Assembly (NCBI GenBank): GCA_014526335.1
Contig: JACTAT010000021.1
Coordinates: 4,328,470-4,392,469 of the forward strand
From: Chrysaora quinquecirrha
Taxonomy: Eukaryota > Cnidaria > Scyphozoa > Semaeostomeae > Pelagiidae
Direction of reading: 5' to 3'
DNA length: 64,000 bases
Position 1 is the first letter of the stretch; each line of letters opens with the position of its first letter. A program made the translations under genes and the position numbers. The notes under the pieces were generated by a model. It did not search any database. It worked only from the letters and a program-made list of their open reading frames with translations, and was not told the DNA's origin. This document shows, piece by piece, positions 10,281 to 21,524 of this stretch.

Positions 10281-10555
10281 CTAGCACAAAGTTGGTAGTT
10301 CAACATCGTTTTCAGCTGAAGCTGTTAAGCCCAGTAGTGGCAATGCAGTGGAACCACCCTGTTTCTGTTCTGTCCGGAAAATCAGAAAGCCTTGTGTTTT
10401 CGTTTTGACATTGCGCATTCTGCTCTTCTTAGTGATTGTGTACATACAGTGAACCAAATTGGAAATAGGATAAAGTCCTGGAAAGCTAATTTCCGCACCT
10501 GCAGGTCGTGTCAGACATTTATCCCACAGCTGGGATTCATTAATTGATTTGTCAT
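10281..10555 (-). CDS. Candidate terminal exon, CUB-like start, phase-incompatible with the LRR exons
   Basis: Minus strand. A pyrimidine-rich acceptor (CCCTCCCTCCAG) is followed by an open frame of about 90 codons to a TAG at 10281-10283. The peptide includes AGAEISFPGLYPISNLVHC, then MYTITKKS, a pattern resembling the start of CUB domains (G-I-FPG-YP-C-Y-I). The frame starts after 2 bases of a codon, whereas the LRR exons leave 2 bases. Direct splicing from exon 4 would therefore create an immediate stop. It may be an alternative 3' end, belong to another transcript, or be chance. Confidence 0.28.
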
Positions 10556-10703
10556 CTGGAGGGAGGGAAATAGTGTAGATAGTTTCTGTTAATTTATAAA
10601 ATTTTCATACGTCTTTAGTCATTCATTTTTGTAGCTTTTCAACATTCGTATTATTTATCTAAAATGATTATTTCAAAATCACTATCAATTAACTATAAGG
10701 TAG

Positions 10704-11113
10704 CAACCTCGTCCCCAGGCCCCAAATCGATTTTCCTCGAATCTCAACCGTCAAATCGATCTTGGCCCGGGTACCGGCCACAAAATTTGCCAAAATACTG
10801 GCAATTTTGGCCTAGGCATCAAAACAAGATGTAGATTCCGTAAGCAGATGTTCTTAGAAAGAAAATGCAAAGAACTTCATCGATAACTGTCAGGCAAGAT
10901 ACAATATCTCATGTAGCATCATTTTTTGGTTTTTATACGTGTTTTCATAGTTGTCGGCCTATTTTGGTGTGAAATTTTGAAGAAACTGTGACGTCACTTA
11001 AAATTTCTATTGTTTGAAGAGCCAATCAAATTGAAAAGACAAGGCCGGTACCAGGGTCGAATATGGACAGCGGAGTTTCACGTAGAGGCCTATTCACCCT
11101 GGGGACGAGGTTG
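10704..11113. mobile_element. Mutator-like MITE, 410 bp, perfect 9-bp target duplication
   Basis: Perfect 16-bp inverted termini CAACCTCGTCCCCAGG. The flanks ATAAGGTAG (10695-10703 and 11114-11122) are identical. Close relative of 9781-10195. ORFs near 11026-11278 read into its right end and are artefacts. Confidence 0.9.
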
Positions 11114-11122
11114 ATAAGGTAG

Positions 11123-12295
11123 TACAGGTACACCCAAGATAAAACAAACGTACTTTGTACAATATGTACTTTTAGACTGCCAAGAGACCTCAGATATGAG
11201 ACTGGTAGGGGAAGATACTTTGGAGAAAAAGATTTCACACATGACAAATTTTAACACAGCGCAGGAATTTTTGTTCATTCACTTGAAAAACGTGTCACGA
11301 TAGCATTTTTTTCATTCATTCTCTACCGTATTTCGTGTAAGTTCTAATATGTAATTTTTTGTTTATTCTTTGGTTATCGTTGTGTGTCGTAATAAATCGC
11401 TACTACACGGTAATTCCGGATTTCAGTGGACACCCGTTAGCCTTGTATATAGTTTATGTTCTTTCTATTATGATTGCTGTATATAGCCACACTTGTGTGT
11501 TCTATTCGCTCGTGCCTTTGGATTTGAATCATTTCTACACATTGGTGACAGAAAAAACGGCTCTTTTCATAAACGTATTTAAACTCACAATGTTTTCAGC
11601 CGACTTAGGCCAGAAAAGGTTGAAGGATTGATCTCTTCCAAGAAGTTTGAGAAAAGGTGCCTGTAAAAAAAGATGAAGAAAATATATTTCGGGAATGCGT
11701 AGTTTGGGTAGAAAACAGGAAAATAATAAAAAAGCGATAAAAACTTTGTTCCGTCGTTTCAAAATTGCAAAAAAAATCGGTAACATATTTGGCGATCTTT
11801 TGAAGCGAATCAGAGATTTGCTTCGCTTTTTTGATTCTACGAAAACGTGGAGCCAAAGCTTAAAGAAAAGAACTCATTGCTTCGGTTTTCAAGCAAATTT
11901 CAAGTTTCCAAGAAATATTTATCTATTTATTTATCCATATATATTTACAACTCTTTCAAATAGCTGTCGCAACAAACTATGAAAATCCACGCAATAATTC
12001 AAAATTTTAATCAAACAGCTGAAAAATTTTGACAAAAATCTTAGAAATTTGACTTCGCCTCCTTTCCAGCCATTTTGGCGCGAAAATCAGACTAGACCCA
12101 GTCCTAAATTATCATTAACCTAAAAACGGACTGAGAAACAACAACGAAAAACTGAGTCAGTTCAAACAGAACAAGGAAAGTTTTCGTTGCTTCGCTAACA
12201 ATTAAAGCAAATTGCTACGAAAGCGATTCGATTGATTCGGTCAGGAAAAGCGAAGTAGCTTCACTACTGCAATGAAACGAACAGAACATCAGAAA
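11123..12295. other. AT-rich intronic stretch
   Basis: Several short overlapping frames occur on both strands (11359-11982), but none has a recognisable domain or splice context. I treat the stretch as non-coding intron. Confidence 0.4.
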
Positions 12296-12545
12296 GGAAT
12301 CTGTCCACATAAAAACCAAAAGGCCGGTTCTGTGTAGACAGAAAGAGTACGTTTTCTCACTTGGACTCTTCAATTAATCCTATTGGTCTTCCTGCTGTAT
12401 CCCGCAAGCTGATTGGTGAATAAAACACAATGCCAACAAAGCCCTACTTTCTGATTGGTGCTTTTCAATCCGCGTTTGGGTATAAATTTAGCCATTTTCA
12501 AGTGCTTCGGTCTGTTTCTGACGTTTATACTCTAGAAGTTTCAGA
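12296..12545 (+). mobile_element. Penelope-like element A, 3' tail
   Basis: Begins AATCTGTCCACATAAAAACC and continues with GGCCGGTTCTGTGTAGACAG, the tail found after the element-A coding end at 43010. Runs to TATACTCTAGAAG. The coding part is missing. Confidence 0.6.
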
Positions 12546-12990
12546 CAAAAAGCTTTTAAGTATGTCCAAAAGTGTTTCTGGATTTTTGCAATTTTGAATT
12601 TCTTTATTTTTCAAAGGTTGTTTATAGCTAGATTCCCGGCGAGTGTTATCGCGGGCACCAGACTGGACATCGATATCACTACTTGATAAGATAAAACAAA
12701 GATAAGAAAGGAGGGAACATTTAAGCGTTGAAAATATTAAGAATTCTGTGGCATAGAATCCCAGAAGGGCACATGTCAAAATTTAGACAGGTATTGAATT
12801 GAATTGAATTGAAATGAAGATACTCGTCCTATTTTTCTGGGTTTGAAATTCGGCGAAATCCTATTTTTCTTGGTTCGGAATTTTATGAGCTATTTTTTGG
12901 GTGTCACGCAACGTCCGCTATTTTCCTGGGAATGGCAAATTGTAGTGCTATATATGTTTGGGTCCTTGAACCCTCTGGATAAAGAACACA
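12546..12990. other. Intronic stretch with short simple repeat
   Basis: A GAATT-type simple repeat lies at about 12792-12815. Nothing else recognised. Confidence 0.4.
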
Positions 12991-13246
12991 TACACGCTTC
13001 TTTATAAAGAACCTAGCTCAAGGCCTAGTTCTTAAAGTTTCTTATTTTTTACCACTATTGAGACGACTGTAGTTCCAAAAGTTCCTGGAACGGGCTTTCT
13101 AATTCTTGATTGTTTGCAGTGATAAAAATATTCGACAATGAAAAGTTCCTTAGTGATTTTATTTTTAGTAGTATAAGTTCTTTAAATTTTCGGGCCTTCT
13201 ACATGTAGGTTCCTTATAAAGTGGTTCCTTAAAAAAAAAGCTTGTA
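12991..13246. mobile_element. Word-built MITE, AAGGAAC family, internally deleted
   Basis: TACACGCTTCTTTATAAAGA left end, AAGCTTGTA right end. Only about 256 bp long because the interior between GTTCCTGG (13080) and the GCAGTGATAAAA segment is mostly missing. Confidence 0.7.
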
Positions 13247-13269
13247 GTGCTGAAAACGTAAGATAACAG

Positions 13270-13672
13270 TACATGCTTTTTTATAAGGAACCTACCTCAA
13301 GGCATAGTTCTTAAAGATCCTTATTTTTGGAACTCTTTTGAGGCAATTGTAGTACAAAAAGTTCCTTAATAGTTCCTTGATTTTAACTGCACATACAGTG
13401 GTCTTAATAATAAAAGAGAGACATTTGCATGTGAACAAAGCTCGAGACTACCCAAGGAAACATTGGATACGTGCTTAACGTACAATTTATGTGGTTTTCG
13501 ACTGCAAATGAATGGAACCGGGTTTAAATTCTTGATTATTTACAGTAATAAAAGCATTCAACATTGAAAAGTTCCTGAATGATTTTGTCTTTAGTAGTAT
13601 AAGTTCTTTAGATTTTCAGTCTTTCTACATGTAGGTCCTTATAAAGTGGTTCTTTATAAAAAAAAGCGTGTA
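13270..13672. mobile_element. Word-built MITE, AAGGAAC family
   Basis: TACATGCTTTTTTATAAGGA left end, AAAAGCGTGTA right end. Same orientation and word order as 38295-38700, including the paired words GTTCCTTAATAGTTCCTTG at 13360-13378. Confidence 0.8.
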
Positions 13673-13750
13673 TGTAGGTTGTCATATTCAAACTTTGATA
13701 AACAACGACAGCCTCCATCATTGAGACTTCATAAGTCATTCTAGGGCGTT

Positions 13751-14162
13751 TACACGCTTTTTTTTTATAAAGAACCACTTAATAAGGAACCTACATCTAG
13801 AAGGCCCAAAAATCTAAAGAACTTATACTACTAAAGAGAAAATCATTAAGGAACTTTTCAATCTCGAATGCTTTTATTGCTGTACTGTAAATAATGAAGA
13901 ATTAAAAAGCCGGTTCCATTCATTTGCAGTCGAAAACCACATAAATTGTACGTTAAGCGTGTATAAAATGTTTCCTTGAGTAGTCCCGAGCTTTGCTTAC
14001 ATGCAAGTGTCTCTCTATTATTGCTATGACCACTGTATGTGCAGTTAAAATTAAGGAACTATTGAGGAATTTTTTGAACTACGATTGCCTCAAAAGAGGT
14101 CCAAAAATAAGGAACTTTAAGAACTAGGCCTTGAGGTAGGTTCCTTATAAAAAAAGCGTGTA
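13751..14162. mobile_element. Word-built MITE, AAGGAAC family, opposite orientation
   Basis: TACACGCTTTTTTTTTATAA left end, AAAAAGCGTGTA right end. About eight AAGGAAC-like words. Lies 79 bp from the copy at 13270, in inverted orientation, so the pair could fold together. Confidence 0.8.
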
Positions 14163-14571
14163 TATTAGAGACTGTGCGTCTTTTAAATTTTTCAATTTTT
14201 GTCAATATTTAAAGGGGCGCTAATTAGAGCATTTACGGAACATTTTCCAGTTAAAGCCTGTCTCAAAATTACAATTGGGACACCAAATCGTCAAAACAAG
14301 GAAATTTTGTGCCCGCAAACCATGGCCTCAAGGCTTACCCATGTTTTCGTGAACATTAAACTATTCCATCAAAACAACTTCGACTTAAACAGAGTGTCTT
14401 AGACCTATTAAGGAATTCTTAGTTATCGTTAATGAGTTGAACTGCTGGACACTCAAACTACAACTTGTAATTTATCACATGAAAAAGCGGTAAAACATAG
14501 ACACCTATTCAATGAGTCTAATTTTCGCTCCTTACGCCAATCTGATACAGATAGGTCGCTAAGAACAACGC
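14163..14571. other. Intronic stretch without recognised feature
   Basis: A 67-codon frame on the plus strand (14199-14402) shows no domain. Nothing else seen. Confidence 0.35.
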
Positions 14572-15209
14572 TCATTGACTCATTAACTTCTTATTAAAAA
14601 ACTGAACTTCATCAGAAACAGACCGAAACAATAAACTAAGGCGGAATTTATACCCAGAAGTCGAAATTGACATTGTGTTTAAAGCACCAATCAGCTTCAT
14701 ACTTGGGTGATTCAGCAGGATGACCAATAGAAAATTAATTAAGGAGTCTAAGTGAGAAACGAACTCTCTCTGTCTAAGCAGGACCGGCCTTTTGGTTTTT
14801 ATGAGGACGGATTCCAAAACGCTGAGATGATAAAAGAAACTAGCTCTTCCGATTATTCGAAAACAATCTTCGTTGTAATTTTCCGCAACACTGGGTGCTG
14901 TAGCAAATGTTGTCCTATGGCAGAATGATGCTTAAGGGCTGGTTTTTGCCTAGCGTTGCGGGTGGGTTTCTCCTTTTGCCGAAAGTTGTATTTGCGAATG
15001 TTGGTAGGAACATGCTGTTTGATCTTATCTCCTAATCTCTGGGAAGTGTGACCTACGTACCTGGCATCACACCGGCACGAAAATTCGTAAATAACCAAAC
15101 TTTTCTGTGTGGTAGGCATGGCGATCTTTAATACTTGGCAAATTTTCGTTGAAAAAGAGCGAACAAACTTGACAAATAAATAGTTATGACAAAGAATGCT
15201 AGAACTCAA
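14572..15209 (-). mobile_element. Penelope-like element A, C-terminal GIY-YIG fragment and 3' tail
   Basis: The minus-strand frame 14853-15209 contains SLVIYEFSCRCDARYVGHT then LGDKIKQHVP. This matches the GIY-YIG-type endonuclease region of Penelope-like elements: Cys pair, YVG, downstream basic segment. It lacks the reverse transcriptase. The tail to 14572 matches the other element-A 3' ends. The fragment starts only about 40 bp from LRR exon 4 at 15246. Confidence 0.72.
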
Positions 15210-15245
15210 AGAAAATCTTTTCCGAAAAATTTACAAAACACGTAC

Positions 15246-15317
15246 AAACTTTGCAAACTTCTAAGATCAGCAAATGTACCATTCTCAATTCTTGTTATTT
15301 GGTTGTGGTGGATCGAT
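15246..15317 (-). CDS. Leucine-rich-repeat exon (LRR gene, exon 4)
   Basis: 72 nt on the minus strand, with acceptor TTATAG and donor GTACGT. It encodes SIHHNQITRIENGTF-ADLRSLQSL, one LRR. Same phase as its neighbours. The donor GTACGT is less typical than the GTAAGT of the others. A Penelope-like fragment begins just downstream in the intron. Confidence 0.82.
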
Positions 15318-15389
15318 CTATAAAATGAAAAACGTTAAAATAAACGTGATAATTCATTAATGACAGGTAGAATCGTTCAGCCCTGCGAG

Positions 15390-15745
15390 AAAAGGTGTGA
15401 TACCAAATTCGCGAAAGTTTATTTCAGCGAAATTCTCTCGAACACGAAATTCGCGAAATGGATTCTCGCGAATGTTTCTCGAACGCGAAATCGCGATAAT
15501 TTAAATGGAAACATTTTCGTATCTGTAATACTCATGATTCAGAAAAAAGTAATATATAGCTAGTTTCTTTGCAAATTTCATCAAAACCCCCTGAGTTCAT
15601 TCCTGGGATTTATGTTGATTCTATTGAAACGCGAAATATTGTTCCCGTGAAACTTCAGACTTTGCCTTATTTGCGAAAGTTCATCCTACAAATTGCGCGT
15701 TTTTCCAAATCGCGAAAGTTTAAGTTTCGTCCAGCGAAAGATTCT
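15390..15745. repeat. Cluster of TTCGCGAAA words
   Basis: Variants of the palindromic TTCGCGAA recur about ten times in both orientations (for example near 15407, 15427, 15448, 15466, 15486, 15631, 15671, 15708, 15734), spaced 15-40 bp. It looks like another word-built, non-coding element. I could not define its ends. Confidence 0.5.
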
Positions 15746-16051
15746 TCAAAGAGTTACAAAAAAGCGTAAACAACTTTATGTTAAGGTACAGCTTGTCAAT
15801 GATAGAAAGAAGTTGAGGGAATACGATATGTCTTGTAAATTTAAAATCAGTTTTAGTTTTACAGAATTCTCTCACGTTTTTATTTGTGCAAAGAAAACAG
15901 TGAATCGCAAATATACAGTAATAAATTGTAATATAATGTCGTCGAGCAGTTAGTTTCTAGGCAAACAAAGAGGAGAATAATTATGCTCTGCTCTGCATAT
16001 GTAGGCTCCACTTGAGAAAAAAAAACATTTAACTTGAGACAGCTAACTTAC

Positions 16052-16123
16052 AGAGTCTTCAGTCTTCTTAGACCAGCAAATGCAGACTTGTCAATTTTTG
16101 AAATAAAGTTTTCGTACAAGTAT
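16052..16123 (-). CDS. Leucine-rich-repeat exon (LRR gene, exon 3)
   Basis: 72 nt on the minus strand, with acceptor TTTTAG and donor GTAAGT. It encodes YLYENFISKIDKSAF-AGLRRLKTL, one LRR. Phase and length are the same as exons 2 and 4. Confidence 0.87.
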
Positions 16124-17122
16124 CTAAAATATAAAAATATCGAATCTTTAAACAGCACGCAGAGACAAGTACATAGAAACACGGGGCAAGGTCAGGCCAC
16201 TCTCTTAGCCAACCTCTAACATTGCCAAAAAACTGAAATGGTAAACCTTAGAGAGTTAGGGAGAGAACAGGCGGTGTTACCTCAGTCACCATTGGGGGAG
16301 TTGAAGTGCTGAATCTTGTGGATACTGTTTTACCCAGATGCCAATCAATGATGCTCCAATCAAGAGGGTGGTAAAGGGTTTTCGCGAATTGTGATTGACT
16401 ATGTTTATTGTTTTTTAATTGGGAAACGTCATATGGTGTATTTATTTAACGTGAAACGTGAATGGCAAACATTTTTATCCTTGTGATTTGTGATCCAGGC
16501 CCCCTCCCCTTACTACCCACAATCAAAGGGTACTTGTGCTCACCAAAAATATTCTGGTCACTGATCTCATAACCCAACTGGAATTGAAGGTTGCAAACAT
16601 CACAAATAATTCAAGCCATTCTTTTGGCTTGTCACACATAGATTAGATCATTACAGGTTTTTCATAGAATGAGTACTTGGCTTTATTTTCAGCCTGGCTG
16701 TTTCTTACTTTTAAGCAAATTTTCACCACTGTCACCCTGTACCCTACTCCTATGGTTCTCAGTATGTTTCTGGGAAAGGGCTTCATGCTGGTGAACATTG
16801 CCTGTGGGTATCTCAAATAGTTTCTCAGATAGACAAGAATGTTGGCCCAAGAGTTGTTCTTATCAAAAAAACCTGGAAAAATTGGAATGATCTCACCACC
16901 CAAGAGCAAGATACTATTCCAGACAAAAAACAATTGATGTTAGAAAATATTTTTTCCACTCCTTTTCTCTGAGGTTTGACCCATAACCATAGGCCAAAGA
17001 AGTTAACTACCCAGACATTAAAACAAATCATCTATAGTCAAAAGAATGGTTTTACTTAAAGGAAATTGTATAATTTAACAAAAATAAAAAGGAGCACAAT
17101 TATCAAACACAATTTGACTTAC
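16124..17122. other. Intron 2 of the LRR gene
   Basis: Overlapping minus-strand frames at 16643-17031 contain GGEIIPIFPGFF and YLRNYLRYPQAMF. I do not recognise them and see no acceptor/donor pair. Possibly decayed transposon coding sequence. Confidence 0.3.
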
Positions 17123-17194
17123 AACTCTTTTAGATATCTCAGCCCTTTGAAGGCACCCGCAGGAATTTCTTGTAAAAAGTTCTTGTACAGGATT
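17123..17194 (-). CDS. Leucine-rich-repeat exon (LRR gene, exon 2)
   Basis: 72 nt on the minus strand, with acceptor TCTTTTAG and donor GTAAGTC. It encodes ILYKNFLQEIPAGAF-KGLRYLKEL, the first full LRR after the N-terminal cap. Its first base completes a Leu codon begun by exon 1 (…VTRL), so the two join in frame. Confidence 0.88.
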
Positions 17195-17540
17195 CTAAAA
17201 GACAGATGAACTGTATGAAGATGAGGCATTTTGCAAACAATGAAGAAAATTGACACTACTGTTATGAAACGTGGTACTCTTATGTATTACCAGTTCTTTG
17301 GAACAAGGGGTATTTTACTTCTCGAAAAAGTGTATGAGATTCCTATTGAAACAAAAGGATTCCTGCAAGATACCTGCTAAAACAATTGAGATTCCAGCTG
17401 AGGATGTACGAGACTCCAAGGAGTGAATTGCCCCTCGCTTTGGAAAATATTACAAAAGTAAACAATGTTTACAACAATTTGTATTGCAAGAAACAGCGGA
17501 AACATTTTTTAATATACTTAAAAGCTTTTTTTATCTAACA
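17195..17540. other. Intron 1 of the LRR gene, unremarkable part
   Basis: No recognised feature. Confidence 0.4.
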
Positions 17541-17985
17541 CCCATCAGAGTATAAATGTCAGAAACAGACTGAAACACTTGATAAAGGCGGAATTTATAC
17601 ACAGATGTGGATTGAAATGCACCAATCAGAAAGTGAAGCTGAATTGGCATTGTGTTTTAAACACCAATCAGCAAACCGGATGCAGTGGGAAGATCAATAA
17701 ATTAATTGAAGAGTCCAAGTGAGAAAATGAACTCTTTATGTCTACACAGAACCGGCCTTTTTACTTTGATGTGGACAGATTCCAAAACCTCTGAGTGAAA
17801 CAAAGATCTTGCTTTGCCAATGATTTTAAAACAATCCTTGCTGTAGTTTTCTGCACAATTAGGGCTATCGACTAAGTGTTGTTCTGTGGCTGAATCATGT
17901 TTGAGGCTTGGCTGTTGCTTGGACCCATGGGGTGGTTGCTCTCTTTGGCAAAAATTGTGCAAAACAGCTGATTGATGTACAATTT
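17540..17985 (-). mobile_element. Penelope-like element A, C-terminal end and 3' tail
   Basis: The minus-strand frame 17702-18013 contains QREQPPHGSKQQPSLKHDSA and then ENYSKDCFKIIGKARSLF. These match the C-terminal end of the element-A protein at 42439-43005. The 3' tail runs to about 17540. The GIY-YIG core is missing here. Confidence 0.65.
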
Positions 17986-18025
17986 TTTTAATAAGTAACT
18001 GCTTGATAAGCAACTAGGGCTGAGA
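17975..18025 (+). mobile_element. Left-end fragment of a word-built MITE (AATAAGCAAC type)
   Basis: TACAATTTTTTTAATAAGTA, then GATAAGCAACTAGGGCTGA, matching the left end of the element at 60973. No right end found. Confidence 0.45.
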
Positions 18026-18030
18026 TTTTG

Positions 18031-18870
18031 TTTATCTGTATGGCTACGATTTCTGTGTACAGTACATCATTGCAAACTTGTCAACTAGATTGAAAAGCAA
18101 AAAAGAGCCAAAAACAGAGTTTCTAGTGGGGGCAGTCATTCTTTTTGGGCTAAACCAGTGTGCATTCCATGTAGCCTAGGTCTGAGGTCCCCAGTGCGGA
18201 ATCTGAACTTTTATTGGCATACTGGTGTGGATCCTTCAGAAAAATAATAGCCTAGACTATTATTTCAATTATAATACATTGAATATACACATATATTGTT
18301 TTTGCTTGGCTTGAAGTCTGATTTTGTCATTGTATTCTTTGGCCTTGAGGTGACACTGAATGCACCCTGGAGGCTGAAATACTAGATATATGAAGCAACA
18401 TTGGGGGGTACTTAATACATGTTGGGTACTGGGGACCTGGGGACCTGGGGGCGTGCCACCCCTAAGGGTATCATTTTTCATGATTTTGGTAGAGTTTGTG
18501 AAGTTTGATTGGATTGACGTATTATAGTGCATTTAAGCATATAAAGTAGTGTAGGGGTTAATATTTTCCTGTAATTTTGGGTATATATTTTCAGGAATTT
18601 GGTATAGAAATGGATAGGCGTTTTGTTGCTTGGGCCGCACGTTTCTATCTGAAACTTAGACAAGTACCCCCCCCCCCCTAAACAGGGAGTACAGTTGCTT
18701 AAAAAATTTTAAACAATATTACTGTGTATACAGTATTCATTCAAAATTCCAGTGCAATGCTTTTTAATATTTAACTTGCGATTCGGGATTGAAAATTGAT
18801 TTCTCGTTTTTTCAATTGATTTAATCAATTAATTAATTACTATAAAGATAGAATCAAAATAAATACTTAC
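18031..18870. other. Intron 1 of the LRR gene, repeat-poor part
   Basis: Contains a C homopolymer at about 18667-18677 and a GGGGACCTGG duplication at 18430-18450. No gene seen. Confidence 0.35.
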
Positions 18871-19091
18871 AACCGTGTAACATCTTTGGGTAAGCCATTT
18901 CTAACTGTTGGGATTTTTAGAAGATTTTGAGATGAACAGTCAACTGACACAGTTGTAGTACCACGAATCCATGAGGAACGACATGTACACTTTATGGGGC
19001 ATCTTGCCCAGAAATTAGCCAGTAAGAATGGAATGTTTGCTAATACAATAACCAACAGAAAACAATTGGAAACTTTTCCAGAAATCGCCAT
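18871..19091 (-). CDS. First coding exon of an extracellular leucine-rich-repeat protein
   Basis: I start translation at the Met at 19091 because it opens a good signal peptide: MAISGK, then a hydrophobic run FLLVIVLANIPFLL, then a small-residue cleavage zone. An upstream in-frame Met at 19181 is possible. The mature start has an LRR N-terminal cap, CPIKCTC, about 14 residues, then VDCSSQNLLKIP. The exon ends at a GTAAGT donor after 2 bases of a Leu codon. Seven 72-nt, one-repeat exons follow on the minus strand (17123, 16052, 15246, 8970, 3899, 1772, 1). This architecture is typical of LGR-type receptors, and also of Slit and peroxidasin ectodomains. The C-terminal part that would decide is outside the window. 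The role is probably ligand binding at the cell surface or in the matrix. Confidence 0.82.
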
Positions 19092-20932
19092 TCTGGATTG
19101 TTGATAATCTGCTTCCAAGTCAATAAGATCTGTCGTGAAATAAAAGATTCTTTTTAACATTAGGCGATATTCAACATTCAAGATTGTCCTATTTTGGAGT
19201 ACAGTAATGAATCATATTGACTTGGTATTGGATGGAGAAAACATTAATTAGATAGTTTTTTCCCCGAGCAAAAAAAAATAAAAAAAAATATCAAAAACGT
19301 TCATCAATTCCCCTGATGTTTTGCCCGAGGCAGGCCGGTACGAATTCTGGATACAATTTCAAAAACAGTGAAAAATTAAAGAGGCAAAATGACAAGATTG
19401 TTTACTTTACCTCAGCAAATTACAATGAAATTGGACTTGTTCCTAGCTGAGCAGAGAAGTGATAACCTTTTTCAGAATTTCGCAATGTTTTGGTCTCCTT
19501 CCTCTTCTTCAGCACTTGACAGACGAACCGTGTAACAAAGCCAATGTACCAAATCCTGCGGTGAGCAATTTAAATTATATGATACTGGCATTGTAATCAT
19601 TTACAACATTCCAAATTACTTCAGGAAGTTGCCAAAGTGAACGCCTCATTTCTTTATATTGTTATTTTTGCCGGTCCTACGCCAAATATCCGGCGCCATT
19701 TTCAAACCTTCCTTCCCATCATGCTTCAAATGTTGAGTCTGCGGTTTTTGGGAGTAATTTTGCTATTGATAAAACTGAGAACGGGGAATCGAGGAATGGA
19801 GTACAGGGGAATCGGGCAATCCCTGGTACTCCATTCCCTGATTTCCCGTTCCTTTTCAGTAATATCCTGAAAGGGATCCAGCCCCGGCTATGGAAACGTC
19901 ACAGCCAGGGTCGAGGCCTCGATTAGTTTTCCAAATTCTGATATAGCCACTGGCGCTAAATACAGTGCACCATTTCATCTTCAGCCTATACATTTTTGTT
20001 ACAGCCTTCAGAGCCTCTCAAGGGTAAGACTACAGAGCACTTTTCAAGAAAATGTAAAGTTCACCCGCCAAACCCCACAAAGATAACTGAAAAGTGCCTG
20101 ATGACTCAATGATTTTATGACATCACACTATTGCTTTCGAAGTTGTTGGTGGGCTGTGGGCTCAAGCCCCCAAAGCCCCCTACTTTCGACGGCCCTGAAA
20201 AGAAACAAACTTTCCTGTATATTTTCTCTAAACCAATCCATCAAAACTACAAAGTCTTATCTCTATATATTCGCAGATTCATTCCGCCAGATCTCCACTT
20301 GAGAAACCAACTAACGTCGGAAGGGGTCTTCCTCACACCGTCTAGAGGAGATTGGCCTTCGATTTGCGATGTTTCTCGCATCAAAGTTTTAGAAAATTTC
20401 AGCTGCGAAAGGTGTCCAAAAGGGCCCCATGAACTATATCTATGTGGCTATACATTTTTTATGATATGCCGTACTGTGGGTATCAACAGAGCATAGGACT
20501 TGATTTTGTATTACACCAGTTAATAATCTTGGTTTTTGCATGTATTAGCTTCCTTATTGAGTCCGTCTCCTCGTACCTGTTTCTAAAATATGATTTTAAA
20601 CTATCAAGTCGTCCTGAACAGATCTTTCCATTTTTCATAGAGCTTTCTATATTTCATAGCTTACAGACATTAAATATTACTATTTCTATCACAATATGAC
20701 ATTATAATGAAAATATAATGGCAGCGTTAGTTAAAATTAGACCATAATATTATCAACTCTATATATTTTGTTAGCTACTGGAAACAATTTTTCTTTTAAA
20801 GGCTAAGTTTAAGAAAAGGCAGATGAGATCGTCTTTGCTACATTGGGAGCCTCAACGGCACATGCATCCTTCTTTGCTACCTTCTCTAATCCCGCGGCAC
20901 ACGCAGAGGGAAAATATCTGTCTTGTTTGATA
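19092..20932. other. Upstream region of the LRR gene
   Basis: Would hold the promoter and 5' UTR of the LRR gene. Apart from the SINE fragment at 19896 I see no clear feature. Small frames at 19637-19870 and 20117-20699 show no domain. An inverted pair around 19795-19850 (GGAATGGAGTACAGGGGAAT and complement) forms a small hairpin. Confidence 0.35.
19896..19985 (+). mobile_element. SINE fragment (body and tail)
   Basis: CGTCACAGCCAGGGTCGAGG, then CTCGATTAG, then CACTGGCGCTAAA, matching the SINE body at 8014 and 30566. The tRNA-like head is missing. Confidence 0.5.
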
Positions 20933-21524
20933 CAGTTGACATCGGCTATCTCGAACGCTCAAGGGAAATTGGAATTTGTTCGAGATAGCGAATGTTCGAA
21001 ATAACGGATGCCTCATATAAATATAAAAAATTTTAGTTGTTAAGTCAGAAAAGGAACCCCTATTAACATGCAGGGTTACTGATCCCAAATTTCATCAAAC
21101 AAATCTGGTATTTTTTACATAGGAGTCAAAGCTCATCTGCTTTCATTCCTACTATTGGTGAAATTGAGATAATGGCGATGCAGCACATCTCGAAAGAGAA
21201 AAGCTTCATCTATTGTATACATGGGCAGCATATCACTCAGCTGCTGCCATTCCCGCTCCGCTAGGCGAACTTATACATATTTTCAGCCTGTCTCTTTATC
21301 CAGTTCAGCAAATAATTTGGCAAAGTTCGAGATAAAGACCAGGTTTTCCTCCATGGGAAATCGAAAATGGTTCGAGATAGCGAATGTTCGAGATAACGGG
21401 GTTCGAGATAGCGGATGATTTTTCTATATAAACCCTTATATCAAAACGACGAGGGGAAATGAAAAATCGTTCGAGATAGCGAATGTTCGAGATAGCGGGC
21501 AGTCGAGATAGCGGATGTTAACTG
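20933..21524. mobile_element. TA-flanked element with CGAGATAGCG terminal repeats (pogo/Tigger-like MITE)
   Basis: Left end CAGTTGACATCGGCTATC after TA (20931-20932). The right end is its complement, GATAGCGGATGTTAACTG, before TA (21525-21526). TTCGAGATAGCG words recur next to both ends (20978, 21370-21412, 21468-21512). TA duplication and this terminal type fit Tc1/mariner superfamily elements of the pogo/Tigger branch. No transposase frame. Confidence 0.75.

Noticed and set aside
11026..11278. Minus frames ending NLVPRVNRPLRE…
   Set aside because: Read-through of the Mutator-like MITE right end; no gene.
16643..17031. Overlapping minus frames considered as an exon
   Set aside because: Two overlapping frames, no recognised domain and no flanking splice sites in phase with the LRR gene.
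20117..20699. Frames of 61-121 codons on the plus strand
   Set aside because: Overlapping frames without domain or splice context.
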